This document shows, one piece after another, positions 1-7,292 of a stretch of DNA of 43,912 nucleotides. The DNA is from Gammaproteobacteria bacterium (GTDB lineage: Bacteria; Pseudomonadota; Gammaproteobacteria; Pseudomonadales; Azotimanducaceae), in NCBI GenBank assembly GCA_026705345.1, contig JAPPAV010000050.1, positions 1-43,912 on the forward strand, given 5' to 3'. The translations under genes were made by a program, and so were the position numbers. The notes under the pieces were generated by a model. It made no database searches, was not told the DNA's origin, and saw nothing but the letters and a program-made list of their open reading frames with translations. Position 1 is the stretch's first letter, and each line of letters opens with the position of its first letter.

Positions 1-294
1 TGGCCAGGCACACCTTGTCGTCCGCCTCGACCAGGAAGTGGGCGTGGTCGTCCTGCACGGAGTAGTGCACCACCCGGAACCCGGTCCGCTCCGCCGCCCG
101 GCGCAGCGACTCCCGGAACGCCCGCACGAAGCGCGCCCGGCGCAGCGCCGGCACGCCGTCGAGCACGCGCAGGGTCACCAGCAGCGGACAGTCCCGGTCA
201 ATGTCCTCGCGGGTCCGGTGCGGGCGCCGCCGCGGCCGGACGGGCGGAACTCGAAGGTGGTCTGGCGGGAATCCTGGCGACGTTTCCTCTTCAC
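1..294 (-). pseudogene. REP-associated-type HUH/Y1 transposase, 5' part damaged, cut by window edge
   Basis: Minus-strand remnant of an IS200-like (Y1, HUH) transposase of the kind related to REP-associated tyrosine transposases. The intact part reads HRTREDIDRDCPLLVTL, a segment VLDGVPALRRARF, then the metal-binding HUH motif in DDHAHFLVEADD near the window edge. The catalytic tyrosine would lie beyond base 1. The N-terminal signature RQTTFEFRP is in a different frame (GTG at 292-294), and the glycine/arginine-rich linker normally found between the two parts is shortened. A deletion with a frameshift around 205-241 is therefore inferred. No start codon opens the HUH frame upstream. Short palindromic repeats elsewhere in the window could be substrates of this family. 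Family assignment is fairly sure from the motifs; the inactive state is an inference. Confidence 0.6.
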
Positions 295-398
295 TGCGGG
301 GTCACCGGTAGGGTACTGCGAACGGGTGAATGGTACGCCGGACTACTGTATATGTCAACAGTATCGATGCAATTCGCGGACTTTCCCGCAGCAAATGA

Positions 399-927
<529 letters not shown>

Positions 928-1010
928 CCCGTCAACGGCGGTGCCATTGATCAAGAGGGGTCGGTTTTCGTCTTGGCCAGGGGGTCTGTTTCGGAAAACC
1001 GCTTGGCGCG

Positions 1011-1195
1011 GCGCGTTTTCCACGCTTCGTCCACGATACCGGTCCGCAGAGACAACCGAGACGCGGCAGGCGGGGAGTGCGAAACGCAACTCGGCCTCGA
1101 AATTGAAATGGGCGATGTTCCGTTCGGGATGCCCCGGCGCCATTTGTCGTCGAAACCCACGATGTGCCAGTTCCGAAATGAGATGGGCGATGTTC
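1011..1195 (+). repeat. IS-end block copy 2 plus right pair of terminal repeats
   Basis: A direct second copy of the 537-615 block (1011-1093) is followed at once by GAAATGGGCGATGTTC (1105-1120) and GATGGGCGATGTTC (1182-1195). The order of block and paired repeats is reversed compared with the left side, where the GGGCGATGTTC pair precedes the block. This supports a rearranged or nested element. Confidence 0.65.
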
Positions 1196-1338
1196 AATCC
1201 GGAGGCGGTCACACGCCTGCCATTGGTTCGGACGTGGGTTGCATCACAGGGTAGGCTTGACGCACCCGATTGCCACAGCTTGGGAAGGCATTGCCCGACT
1301 GTGGTGATAGTCTGATCGTACGTCAATTGGGAGTCGAC

Positions 1339-1641
1339 GTGTCCGCACCCCACGACCGCGGCGGTCTACCCACCCGTGAACCCATCGATCAGACGTCCCA
1401 CGAGTGGGCGGACTGGGAGCACCTCGTCAACGCCTTGGTCGGCGTTCTGCGTCGGCACGACCTGATCAACGTCGATGAACTCCGGCGCGGCATCGAGGCG
1501 ATGGCGCCGACGGAGTACGAGTCGAGCTCCTACTACGAGCGCTGGTCGGCATCGATCGAGCACATCCTGGTGGAGAAGGGCATCCTGTCGGCGGAAGAAA
1601 TCACGGCGGCAACGCGCGAGATCGACGCGGCATGGGGGTAG
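1339..1641 (+). CDS. Nitrile hydratase/thiocyanate hydrolase beta-type N-terminal subunit
   Basis: About 100 residues matching only the N-terminal helical half of the nitrile hydratase beta subunit (EWADWEHLVNALVGVL, INVDELRRGIEAM, SYYERWSASIEHIL). In most nitrile hydratases this is fused to an SH3-like C-terminal half; here that half is the next gene, as in the three-subunit thiocyanate hydrolase of Thiobacillus. The protein packs against the metal-bearing alpha subunit and helps form the active-site channel. The start chosen is GTG 1339, with a GGGAG ribosome-binding sequence at 1329-1333; an in-frame ATG at 1270 would add residues unlike the family. It overlaps the next gene by 10 bp. Whether the substrate is a nitrile, thiocyanate or something else cannot be told from this subunit. 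Confidence 0.85.
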   Translation: MSAPHDRGGLPTREPIDQTSHEWADWEHLVNALVGVLRRHDLINVDELRRGIEAMAPTEYESSSYYERWSASIEHILVEKGILSAEEITAATREIDAAWG

Positions 1642-1925
1642 GTGCCGGAGAGCTCCAAGTCGGCGATGTCGTCGTGGTTCGAGACGAAACGCCGGCGCAT
1701 CACCATCGAACACCCTGGTTCGTCAAGGGCAAGACCGGGCGGATCGCGTCGATCAGCGGTCCCTTCTTCAATCCCGAATCCCGGGCGCACGGCGGTGACG
1801 GCCTGCCGAAACGGCGCCTTTGCTCGGTGGAGTTCCGGCAGGTCGACCTATGGGGCGAATGCTATGGCGAGAGTGACGGGGATCGCCTTCTCGTCGACAT
1901 CTACGAACACTGGCTGGAGCGATGA
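1632..1925 (+). CDS. Nitrile hydratase beta-type C-terminal SH3-like subunit
   Basis: A 97-residue protein equal to the C-terminal SH3-like barrel of nitrile hydratase beta (LQVGDVVVVRDETPAHHHRT, then PWFVKGKTGRIASI and a final YGESDGDRLLVDIYEHWLE). The motif TPWFVKGKTG and the closing acidic segment are typical of this half. It starts inside the end of the preceding gene and its TGA overlaps the ATG of the next (ATGA), so the three subunits are translationally coupled. The gene order beta-N, beta-C, alpha is the order of the scnBAC genes for thiocyanate hydrolase. Sequence alone does not separate that enzyme from split nitrile hydratases. Confidence 0.85.
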   Translation: MGVGAGELQVGDVVVVRDETPAHHHRTPWFVKGKTGRIASISGPFFNPESRAHGGDGLPKRRLCSVEFRQVDLWGECYGESDGDRLLVDIYEHWLER

Positions 1926-2539
1926 GCGACGACCATACCCATCCGGGACTGCAGCACCACGTGCCTCTGAGCGAGCGTGCGAAACGCGCCGTGGCGATCC
2001 ATCGGCTGCTGGCGAGGAAGAACATTGTTGGCCCCGACGAGGTGCGGGAGACGATCGACCGTGCGCGCCGACGCTCGCCTGCCGACGGTGCGCGGGTCGT
2101 GGCGCGGGCGTGGACGGACCCGACGTTCAAGACCCGGCTCATGGACGACGCGCCCTCGGCCGTCTTCGAACTCGGCTATCGGCTGTCGCGAGACGCCGGG
2201 TTAGCGGTTATCGAGAACACCGACCGACTCCACCACCTGGTGGTCTGCACGCTTTGCTCCTGCTACCCGACCTCGCTGCTCGGGCAGCCCCCGGACTGGT
2301 ACAAGAGCTTCGCGTACCGACAGCGCGCCGTGGTCGAACCTCGGGCTGTCATGCGCGAATTCGGCCTGCACGTCGACGAGGATGTCGTGGTTCGGGTCGT
2401 GGACAGTACCGCGGATCTGCGCTACCTCGTTCTGCCGCGCCGCCCGAGTGGATCCGAAGGCATGCCGGAGGCGGAGCTTGCCGGACTCGTCACCCGGGAC
2501 AGCATGATCGGAGTCGGCGAAGCCCGGAAACCGGCATAG
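1922..2539 (+). CDS. Nitrile hydratase alpha / thiocyanate hydrolase gamma-type metal subunit
   Basis: Catalytic metal-binding subunit, 205 residues. The signature VCTLCSCYP (around residues 107-115) supplies the three cysteines and the serine that bind non-corrin cobalt or iron. Threonine in the V-C-T-L-C-S-C motif points to the cobalt type by family knowledge. Other conserved text is PPDWYKSFAYRQRAVVEPRA and the C-terminal LVTRDSMIGV. The enzyme family hydrates nitriles to amides, or hydrolyses thiocyanate to carbonyl sulfide and ammonia. No dedicated metallochaperone/activator gene follows: the next gene is on the other strand, so maturation factors must lie elsewhere or the beta subunits assist. 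The stop codon TAG sits inside a GGGGCGAC palindromic repeat. Confidence 0.88.
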   Translation: MSDDHTHPGLQHHVPLSERAKRAVAIHRLLARKNIVGPDEVRETIDRARRRSPADGARVVARAWTDPTFKTRLMDDAPSAVFELGYRLSRDAGLAVIENTDRLHHLVVCTLCSCYPTSLLGQPPDWYKSFAYRQRAVVEPRAVMREFGLHVDEDVVVRVVDSTADLRYLVLPRRPSGSEGMPEAELAGLVTRDSMIGVGEARKPA

Positions 2540-2578
2540 GGGCGACTTTAGTGAGCCCGAAGGGCGTGCCGTCGCCCC
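2537..2578 (+). repeat. GGGGCGAC...GTCGCCCC stem-loop between convergent genes
   Basis: TAGGGGCGAC (2537-2546) pairs with GTCGCCCC (2571-2578), with a small inner GCCC-GAAG-GGC hairpin. It begins at the stop codon of the alpha subunit gene and lies before the end of the convergent kynureninase-like gene. It shares TAGGGGCGAC with the repeats at 34710 and 43289. It might act as a bidirectional terminator, but there is no clear T-run. Confidence 0.5.
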
Positions 2579-2608
2579 GTGACTGCAGGCGACCGGCTAC
2601 AGATTGCG

Positions 2609-3817
2609 TCAGCGCCGGCCGACTGCCTCTCCTAGCAGACCGACCGCGTCGTCCAACTGCGCGTCGGTGACGTAGGGTGCCGGCCCCAGCCGCAGGACCG
2701 TGCCCCGGTGGTCGGTGAACACGTCGCGACTTCGCAGGCGAGCCGCGAGTTTGGCAGCATCCAGTGCGTCGAGGGCTAGAAACCCGCCGCGTCGTTCCAG
2801 GGGCAGATCCCGGTTCCAGGACAGTACGGTGGGATTGAGCTCCAACGCGTCGATGCCTTTGGTCAATCGGGCGAGTTGGGCTTGGCTGACGGCGCGGAGC
2901 AGGAAAGGGGTCAACCGTTTCGACTGAAAGAACTGCAGTACGGCGCGGGCGCGGTAGTGGGCCACCGGATCGTAGGTCGAACCGGCGAAGCGAAGCGGCC
3001 CGTCGCCGTACGCGACCGCGCCGGTCCCCGGGTTGTCGGCAAGTTCACCGAACTCGCTGAACCAGCCGGTCAGGACCGGCCGCAGGGAACAGTCGGCGGG
3101 GATGCGCAGAAAGCAGACCCCTTCGCCGAACTGGCAGTACTTGTACCCGCCACCGACGACGAAAGCCCGTTCAAGGCCCATCCCGGCCACCGAGAACGGG
3201 ACTGCGTTGATGGAATGGTAGGCGTCCACGAGCAGGCTGGCGCCAACGTGCTCGCATGCCTTCGCGACCTCGTCCAGACCCTCCACGATCAGACCGTTGC
3301 GGTAAAGGACCGAGGATATGACGACGGCAGCCGTGCGGTCGTCCAGGGCGTCGATCACGGCTTCGGCGATGGCTCCGGGAGCCGGCAATGATCCGGAGGT
3401 GCCCGCCTGCACCACCTCCAGCCCCTCCTCCTGCAGCCGCGCCAGTTGCCGCCGCACGGTGTGGAACTCGCCGTCCGTGGTCACCACCCGGGGCCGGTCC
3501 CGCAGGGGCAGGGCCGATAGAAAACGCGTGACGAGTTCGTGGGTGTTCTGTCCCAGCGCGATGTGCCCGTCGGGGTCGTCGAGGAGACGGCGGTAGCCTT
3601 CGCGGACTTCGTCGGCAATCGCTGCCGCCAACTCCCACTTGCCATCGACATATCCCGCAGCGTCCTTCCACGCCTGCATCTGCGCGTCGAAGGCGACATC
3701 CGGCCACGCCTGGTGAGAGTGGCCGGTCAACAGAATCCGTTCGCCCACCCGGAAGCGCGAATAGTGTCGAGCCAGGCGGCGGGCGTCGTGCCGGCTAGAA
3801 TCAGCGGAGTTGGTCAC
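2609..3817 (-). CDS. Kynureninase-like PLP-dependent enzyme
   Basis: A 402-residue class V (fold type I) PLP enzyme. The text ILLTGHSHQAWPD near the N terminus, VDAYHSINAVPF (the cofactor aspartate plus histidine) and GGGYKYCQFGEG (the PLP lysine in YKY) fit the kynureninase branch. Kynureninase cleaves kynurenine or 3-hydroxykynurenine to anthranilate or 3-hydroxyanthranilate plus alanine. The gene lies 21 bp downstream of tryptophan 2,3-dioxygenase on the same strand, which supports a role in tryptophan breakdown. No formamidase gene (kynB or equivalent) is in the window, so the step from N-formylkynurenine is done by another enzyme, or this protein acts on a different intermediate. A related class V lyase or aminotransferase activity is the main alternative. 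Confidence 0.75.
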   Translation of the reverse strand: MTNSADSSRHDARRLARHYSRFRVGERILLTGHSHQAWPDVAFDAQMQAWKDAAGYVDGKWELAAAIADEVREGYRRLLDDPDGHIALGQNTHELVTRFLSALPLRDRPRVVTTDGEFHTVRRQLARLQEEGLEVVQAGTSGSLPAPGAIAEAVIDALDDRTAAVVISSVLYRNGLIVEGLDEVAKACEHVGASLLVDAYHSINAVPFSVAGMGLERAFVVGGGYKYCQFGEGVCFLRIPADCSLRPVLTGWFSEFGELADNPGTGAVAYGDGPLRFAGSTYDPVAHYRARAVLQFFQSKRLTPFLLRAVSQAQLARLTKGIDALELNPTVLSWNRDLPLERRGGFLALDALDAAKLAARLRSRDVFTDHRGTVLRLGPAPYVTDAQLDDAVGLLGEAVGRR

Positions 3818-3838
3818 GGTCTTTAGTGGACTTGGCGA

Positions 3839-4633
3839 CTAGAAGCGGTCCCTGATTTCCCAGAGATCCGGGAAGAACGGGCCGGCCAATACGGTGGACA
3901 ACAGGTACTCGGCACCCGAGGATCCGCCGGTTCCGGTTTTGGTTCCAATGGTGCGCTGGACCATCCTGAGATGCCGATAGCGCCACTCCTGCATGCCTTC
4001 GTCTAGGTCCACGAGGCTTTCGCAGAACGCCGACAGCTTGGGCTCGTCGCGATAGACGCGGATCAACGCGGCCTGCACCGCCGAATCGGTTCCGACGGGA
4101 CAGTCGGCCCACTGGTTTCGCGACGCTGCGGGAATGGGATGGCCCGACCGCGCGAGCAGCCCGACGAACTCATCCCACAAGGACGGCGCGGCGATCCGCG
4201 CCTCGAGCCGCTGCCGCTCCGCGGATTCTTCCGGGAACAACCCCAACACCGACGGCCGCTTGTAGCCGAGGATGAACTCGATCTCGCGGAACTGCGCGGA
4301 CTGGAAACCGCTGGACGCACCAAGCCGTTCGCGGAACGCGCCGAACTCAAGCGGCGTCATGGTCTCCATGACGTCGAGCTGGCTCACGAGCACCTTGACG
4401 ATCTTCAGCGTGCGCTTGAGCGTCGATGCCGCCCGATCGGACTCATCGGCCGCGAGCAGGTCGCCGCCGCGTGCCAGTTCGTGAAGCATGCACTTGAACC
4501 ACAATTCGTAGACTTGGTGAACGATGATGAACAGGGTCTCGTCGTGGGCGCGGGACAGCGGTTGCTGCAACGACAGAAGCTCCGCGATCTTCAGGTAGGT
4601 CTGGTAGTTCTGGAAACTCGGGTTCGTGCTCAT
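3839..4633 (-). CDS. kynA: Tryptophan 2,3-dioxygenase
   Basis: A 264-residue haem dioxygenase that opens the indole ring of L-tryptophan to give N-formylkynurenine. Family features seen are HDETLFIIVHQVYELWFK (the distal histidine near residue 42 and the substrate-binding helix), LDVMETMTPLEF, and the C-terminal WRYRHLRMVQRTIG followed by TGTGGSSGAEYL, which carry the haem-ligand histidine and the substrate-carboxylate-binding loop. The length is that of typical bacterial enzymes. It starts 3 bp after the stop of the luciferase-like monooxygenase and ends 21 bp before the kynureninase-like gene, so the three form one minus-strand operon. Confidence 0.93.
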   Translation of the reverse strand: MSTNPSFQNYQTYLKIAELLSLQQPLSRAHDETLFIIVHQVYELWFKCMLHELARGGDLLAADESDRAASTLKRTLKIVKVLVSQLDVMETMTPLEFGAFRERLGASSGFQSAQFREIEFILGYKRPSVLGLFPEESAERQRLEARIAAPSLWDEFVGLLARSGHPIPAASRNQWADCPVGTDSAVQAALIRVYRDEPKLSAFCESLVDLDEGMQEWRYRHLRMVQRTIGTKTGTGGSSGAEYLLSTVLAGPFFPDLWEIRDRF

Positions 4634-4636
4634 CGG

Positions 4637-5596
4637 TCACATCCGGGGAATCACCTCGTCGGTGAGCAGCAACAGGGTCTGGTGGCTGAGGATCGATGCG
4701 AGGAGGTAGCCGAGCGGAATCTCCTCCTCCAGGCGTTTGAGTTCGTCAACCACCTTCGCGGGCGAACCGTGAATGACGACCTCGTCCACGTAGCGGCGGA
4801 TGCGCTCTTCCTTCGAGGCGCCGTCGCGCACGCCGACATAGGACTCGACCGTCCAACGGGCTCCTTCGCGCGCCACTGCTTTGGCGGCCGCATCGGTCGG
4901 GGCGATGGCGATCAGCCGTGCCATCGGCGTTGGACGATTCCGACCGTCGGAATCGGCTGGTAGCGCCGCGCGGTACCGGGCGTATTTGCGGCCGATCTCC
5001 TCGTGGGTGGAGTGGGGATCCATGAGGATTGCGTGGCCTTGGTTAGCAGCCCAGTCGATGGCGTCCTGGGAACTTACGCCGATCCACGTCGGCATGGGGT
5101 TCTGCAGTGGTTTCGGCAGCACCTCAACGTCGTGGTAGGTGTTGAATCGACCTTCGTAGGTCAGCCGGTCGCACGACCATGCCTTCTGCACGATGTCGAC
5201 GTTTTCGCGGAACCGGTCGTAGGACTCGTCCCGCTCGACGCCGAAGATCCGCATTTCGGTGGCGTCGAAGCCCCTTCCCGCGCCCCAGTTGACCCGGCCC
5301 CCGGACAGGTTGTCGAGCAGCGCCACCTCTTCTGCGAGCCTTAAGGGGTGGTAGAAGGCGGCCAGGCTGACGCCTGTGCCGATCCGCAGGTTGCGGGTGA
5401 TGTCGGCGGCGTGCATGCCCATGATGTGCACCGAGGGGCAGACGCTGTACGTGGAGAAGTGGTGTTCGGCGAGCCAGACCGCGTCGTATCCGCCCTGGTC
5501 CATGATCCGGATTCGGTCCAGTGCCCGGTCGTATACCGTCCCTAAGGGGACCCGACGGCCGGGCCAACTGAAAAACTGGAGGACGCCGAATTTCAT
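4637..5596 (-). CDS. LLM-class flavin-dependent monooxygenase (luciferase-like)
   Basis: A 319-residue TIM-barrel flavin monooxygenase of the bacterial luciferase-like family. Seen are MKFGVLQFFSWPG at the start of strand 1, GYDAVWLAEHHFS (the typical AEHH motif), GVSLAAFYHPLRLAEEVALL, LSGGRVNWGAGRG and, near the end, IHGSPAKVVDELKRL. These enzymes use reduced FMN and oxygen to oxidise small organic substrates. ATG 5596 is preferred over an upstream TTG at 5635 because the family alignment begins at MKFGVL. It is the first gene of an operon with kynA and a kynureninase-like gene, so a substrate from tryptophan or kynurenine catabolism is suggested. The substrate cannot be read from the sequence. 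Confidence 0.88.
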   Translation of the reverse strand: MKFGVLQFFSWPGRRVPLGTVYDRALDRIRIMDQGGYDAVWLAEHHFSTYSVCPSVHIMGMHAADITRNLRIGTGVSLAAFYHPLRLAEEVALLDNLSGGRVNWGAGRGFDATEMRIFGVERDESYDRFRENVDIVQKAWSCDRLTYEGRFNTYHDVEVLPKPLQNPMPTWIGVSSQDAIDWAANQGHAILMDPHSTHEEIGRKYARYRAALPADSDGRNRPTPMARLIAIAPTDAAAKAVAREGARWTVESYVGVRDGASKEERIRRYVDEVVIHGSPAKVVDELKRLEEEIPLGYLLASILSHQTLLLLTDEVIPRM

Positions 5597-5746
5597 CGTT
5601 TGCAGAGTTTGTCGGAGACCCTTCGCCCTAGGCAAGCACGGAAGCGGAACTCACACGAGTTATCAACCGGCTCGATGCATCCAATTCGCTGTTTGCATTG
5701 AAGGAAAACGCATCTAAGACCGTTGGCTTCTGACGGGGGCACACAC

Positions 5747-5776
5747 TTGACAACATCTTTTTCGGCCAGTTATGCA
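5747..5776 (+). promoter_or_regulatory. Sigma70-like promoter facing right
   Basis: TTGACA at 5747-5752 is followed after 17-18 bp by TTATGC/TATGCA. The -35 is perfect and the -10 weak. It points into a gene-free stretch that ends at a strong plus-strand terminator (6259-6289), so a roughly 500 nt transcript is possible. Confidence 0.35.
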
Positions 5777-5939
5777 CACGATATCCCCCGCACCATGCAT
5801 CTAATTCATCGAAAACCCGCTTTGGACGTCTTGCGCCACGGGCTGGTAGGAGTAGATTCAGTAACACGGACTTGGATACGGCGCACACCCGAACGGCGTT
5901 TCGGCGCACGGAAGGTAGGCAAACCGGACCGAGATCCGA

Positions 5940-6290
5940 TAGCCCTTCAGCCATAGGGCACCGGGGTCTCCAAGGCTTAGGGGACCCAACGGAGAGGCGG
6001 CAGCCGGGAAGCGGTGGCGAGCAATCGACAGCGTGGTACCGGACGCCGGGGCAAGCCGGCCTCGAGCCGGCGGGCAACGACGGTCGTCTCGACGCAACCT
6101 CGCGGCGCAGGACGCGACTGTGGAGCGGGGCGACGTAGAAAGGCGTCGTAAAATAACGACTTATGAGTCGGCTGTGCTCCGCCCACCGACGGGTGAGCGA
6201 AGAGGCAGCGAACCAGGGCCATCATCGGGGGGAACCCGGATCCTGACCTTGATTCAACGAAGCCCCGTCGCGAGACGGGGCTTCTTTTTG
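5940..6290 (+). ncRNA. Candidate structured RNA in the 5597-6334 gene-free stretch
   Basis: No convincing protein is encoded between 5597 and 6334 on either strand, yet a classic terminator ends a plus-strand transcript at 6289. Upstream of it lie several self-complementary segments: GGGGTCTCC with GGGGACCC (about 5960-5990), GCCGGCCTCGAGCCGGC (about 6055-6072), GTCGTAAAATAACGAC (about 6146-6161) and CGCCCACCGACGGGTGAGCG (about 6180-6200). I checked for signatures of RNase P RNA, tmRNA, SRP RNA, 6S RNA, and cobalamin and TPP riboswitches and recognised none. The 5' end is a guess. It could also be the untranslated remnant of a lost gene. Confidence 0.35.
6259..6289 (+). terminator. Rho-independent terminator
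   Basis: GAAGCCCCGTC and GACGGGGCTTC form an 11 bp stem around GCGA, followed by TTTTT. The T-run is on the plus strand only, so it ends rightward transcription although no plus-strand protein gene precedes it. Confidence 0.85.
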
Positions 6291-6308
6291 CCTCACGCTG
6301 ATCTGCCG

Positions 6309-6340
6309 CGTCACAGCGTCACAGCGTCACAGCGTCACAA
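6309..6340. repeat. Four tandem copies of an 8 bp unit
   Basis: CGTCACAG is repeated four times, the last copy ending CGTCACAA. The final copy contains the stop codon (6335-6337, minus strand) of the DUF4919-like gene, so expansion or loss of units lies just at its 3' end. Confidence 0.9.
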
Positions 6341-7102
6341 TAGGTTGATGTTCCTGAGTGTGGCCGTAATCTCTTCTCTCTCTTCGGGTGGCAGGGACCT
6401 GATCCATTTCAGGATTGCTTTGCGCGCCTCTTCCGGGTCGTCCGGCGGGGGGCCAATCGCTTCCTCGAGCCTTCTGAAGATTTCCGCAGGCACAGATTCC
6501 GCCGCAGCTTGGATGCGGGCGAAATGTGCCTTGGGAGAGAAGTGCAGGGCGAGTTCGTTGCCGTCGCTGTCCTTGACGATCAGGACATCCCCCACTGGCC
6601 GACCGACCTCGTCCTTGACGGTCGTGCGACCCACAAGCTGAAGACGAAGCAGGTACAGGAACGCATACCCTTCACCCACGGAGATCGTTACGTACGCGGT
6701 CTCGGGCGTCCGACCGTCTCCGGTCGCCAAGATGGAATCCAGCAGTCCCTTGGCCCAATCTCGGTGCAAATTGCCTTCCTCGGGTTGGCCCGATTCGGTC
6801 AGCGCAACATAGGTTAGGTGGTGCACTCGGATGTCGACCGGGCATTGCTCGAGCCAACCGCGCCCCAGACGGGCCGCTTCGCCTGGGTTGCCGTCGGAGA
6901 TGAGGGTGCGCATCTTGTTGAACGGCGGGTCCGATTCGCAGATATCGGAGAAGTCGTCCTGCCAGCCGATCTCCTGACGAAGGGAGGAGAAGTCTGGATA
7001 GTCGTGCCAATCCCTCGCATCGAGCGACGTCTCGCTTGCCAGGACCCAGGCGTATGAGGCCAACGCCGCAACAACGCTCGCCAGCTTCCAGGACGTCTCC
7101 AT
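6335..7102 (-). CDS. Secreted DUF4919-like protein
   Basis: A 255-residue protein with an N-terminal signal-like segment (METSWKLASVVAALASYAWV). The body resembles DUF4919: a repeat-like helical N-terminal part (MRTLISDGNPGEAARLGRG), then LLDSILATGDGRTPETAYVT and ISVGEGYAFLYLLRLQLVGR, the pattern I associate with that family. The C-terminal 50 residues are charged and helical. ATG 7102 is chosen because GGAGG stands about 6 bases upstream; an in-frame ATG at 7129 would hide the signal peptide. Function is unknown. No partner gene is adjacent on the same strand. Confidence 0.65.
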   Translation of the reverse strand: METSWKLASVVAALASYAWVLASETSLDARDWHDYPDFSSLRQEIGWQDDFSDICESDPPFNKMRTLISDGNPGEAARLGRGWLEQCPVDIRVHHLTYVALTESGQPEEGNLHRDWAKGLLDSILATGDGRTPETAYVTISVGEGYAFLYLLRLQLVGRTTVKDEVGRPVGDVLIVKDSDGNELALHFSPKAHFARIQAAAESVPAEIFRRLEEAIGPPPDDPEEARKAILKWIRSLPPEEREEITATLRNINLL

Positions 7103-7292
7103 CGCGAACCTCCGCCGTTTCCCATCCACAACATAAACATCGTTTCATCGGCGCGACAAGGGCGCGCAACGGGGGGCGGGACGTTCGTGCGCGGGCGTGG
7201 GTTATGATCGCTAGAACGTGCGCGATGTCGGGTGCGTGCACGTCGGCAGTTCATCGGCAGCGTGCCCAACGGCCCGCAATGGATCCAACTCC

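Noticed and set aside
5597-6334. Known structural RNA (RNase P, tmRNA, SRP, 6S) or cobalamin/TPP riboswitch
   Set aside because: None of the conserved core sequences of these RNAs was found on either strand.
6309-6340. CRISPR-like array
   Set aside because: The units are 8 bp and directly tandem with no spacers.
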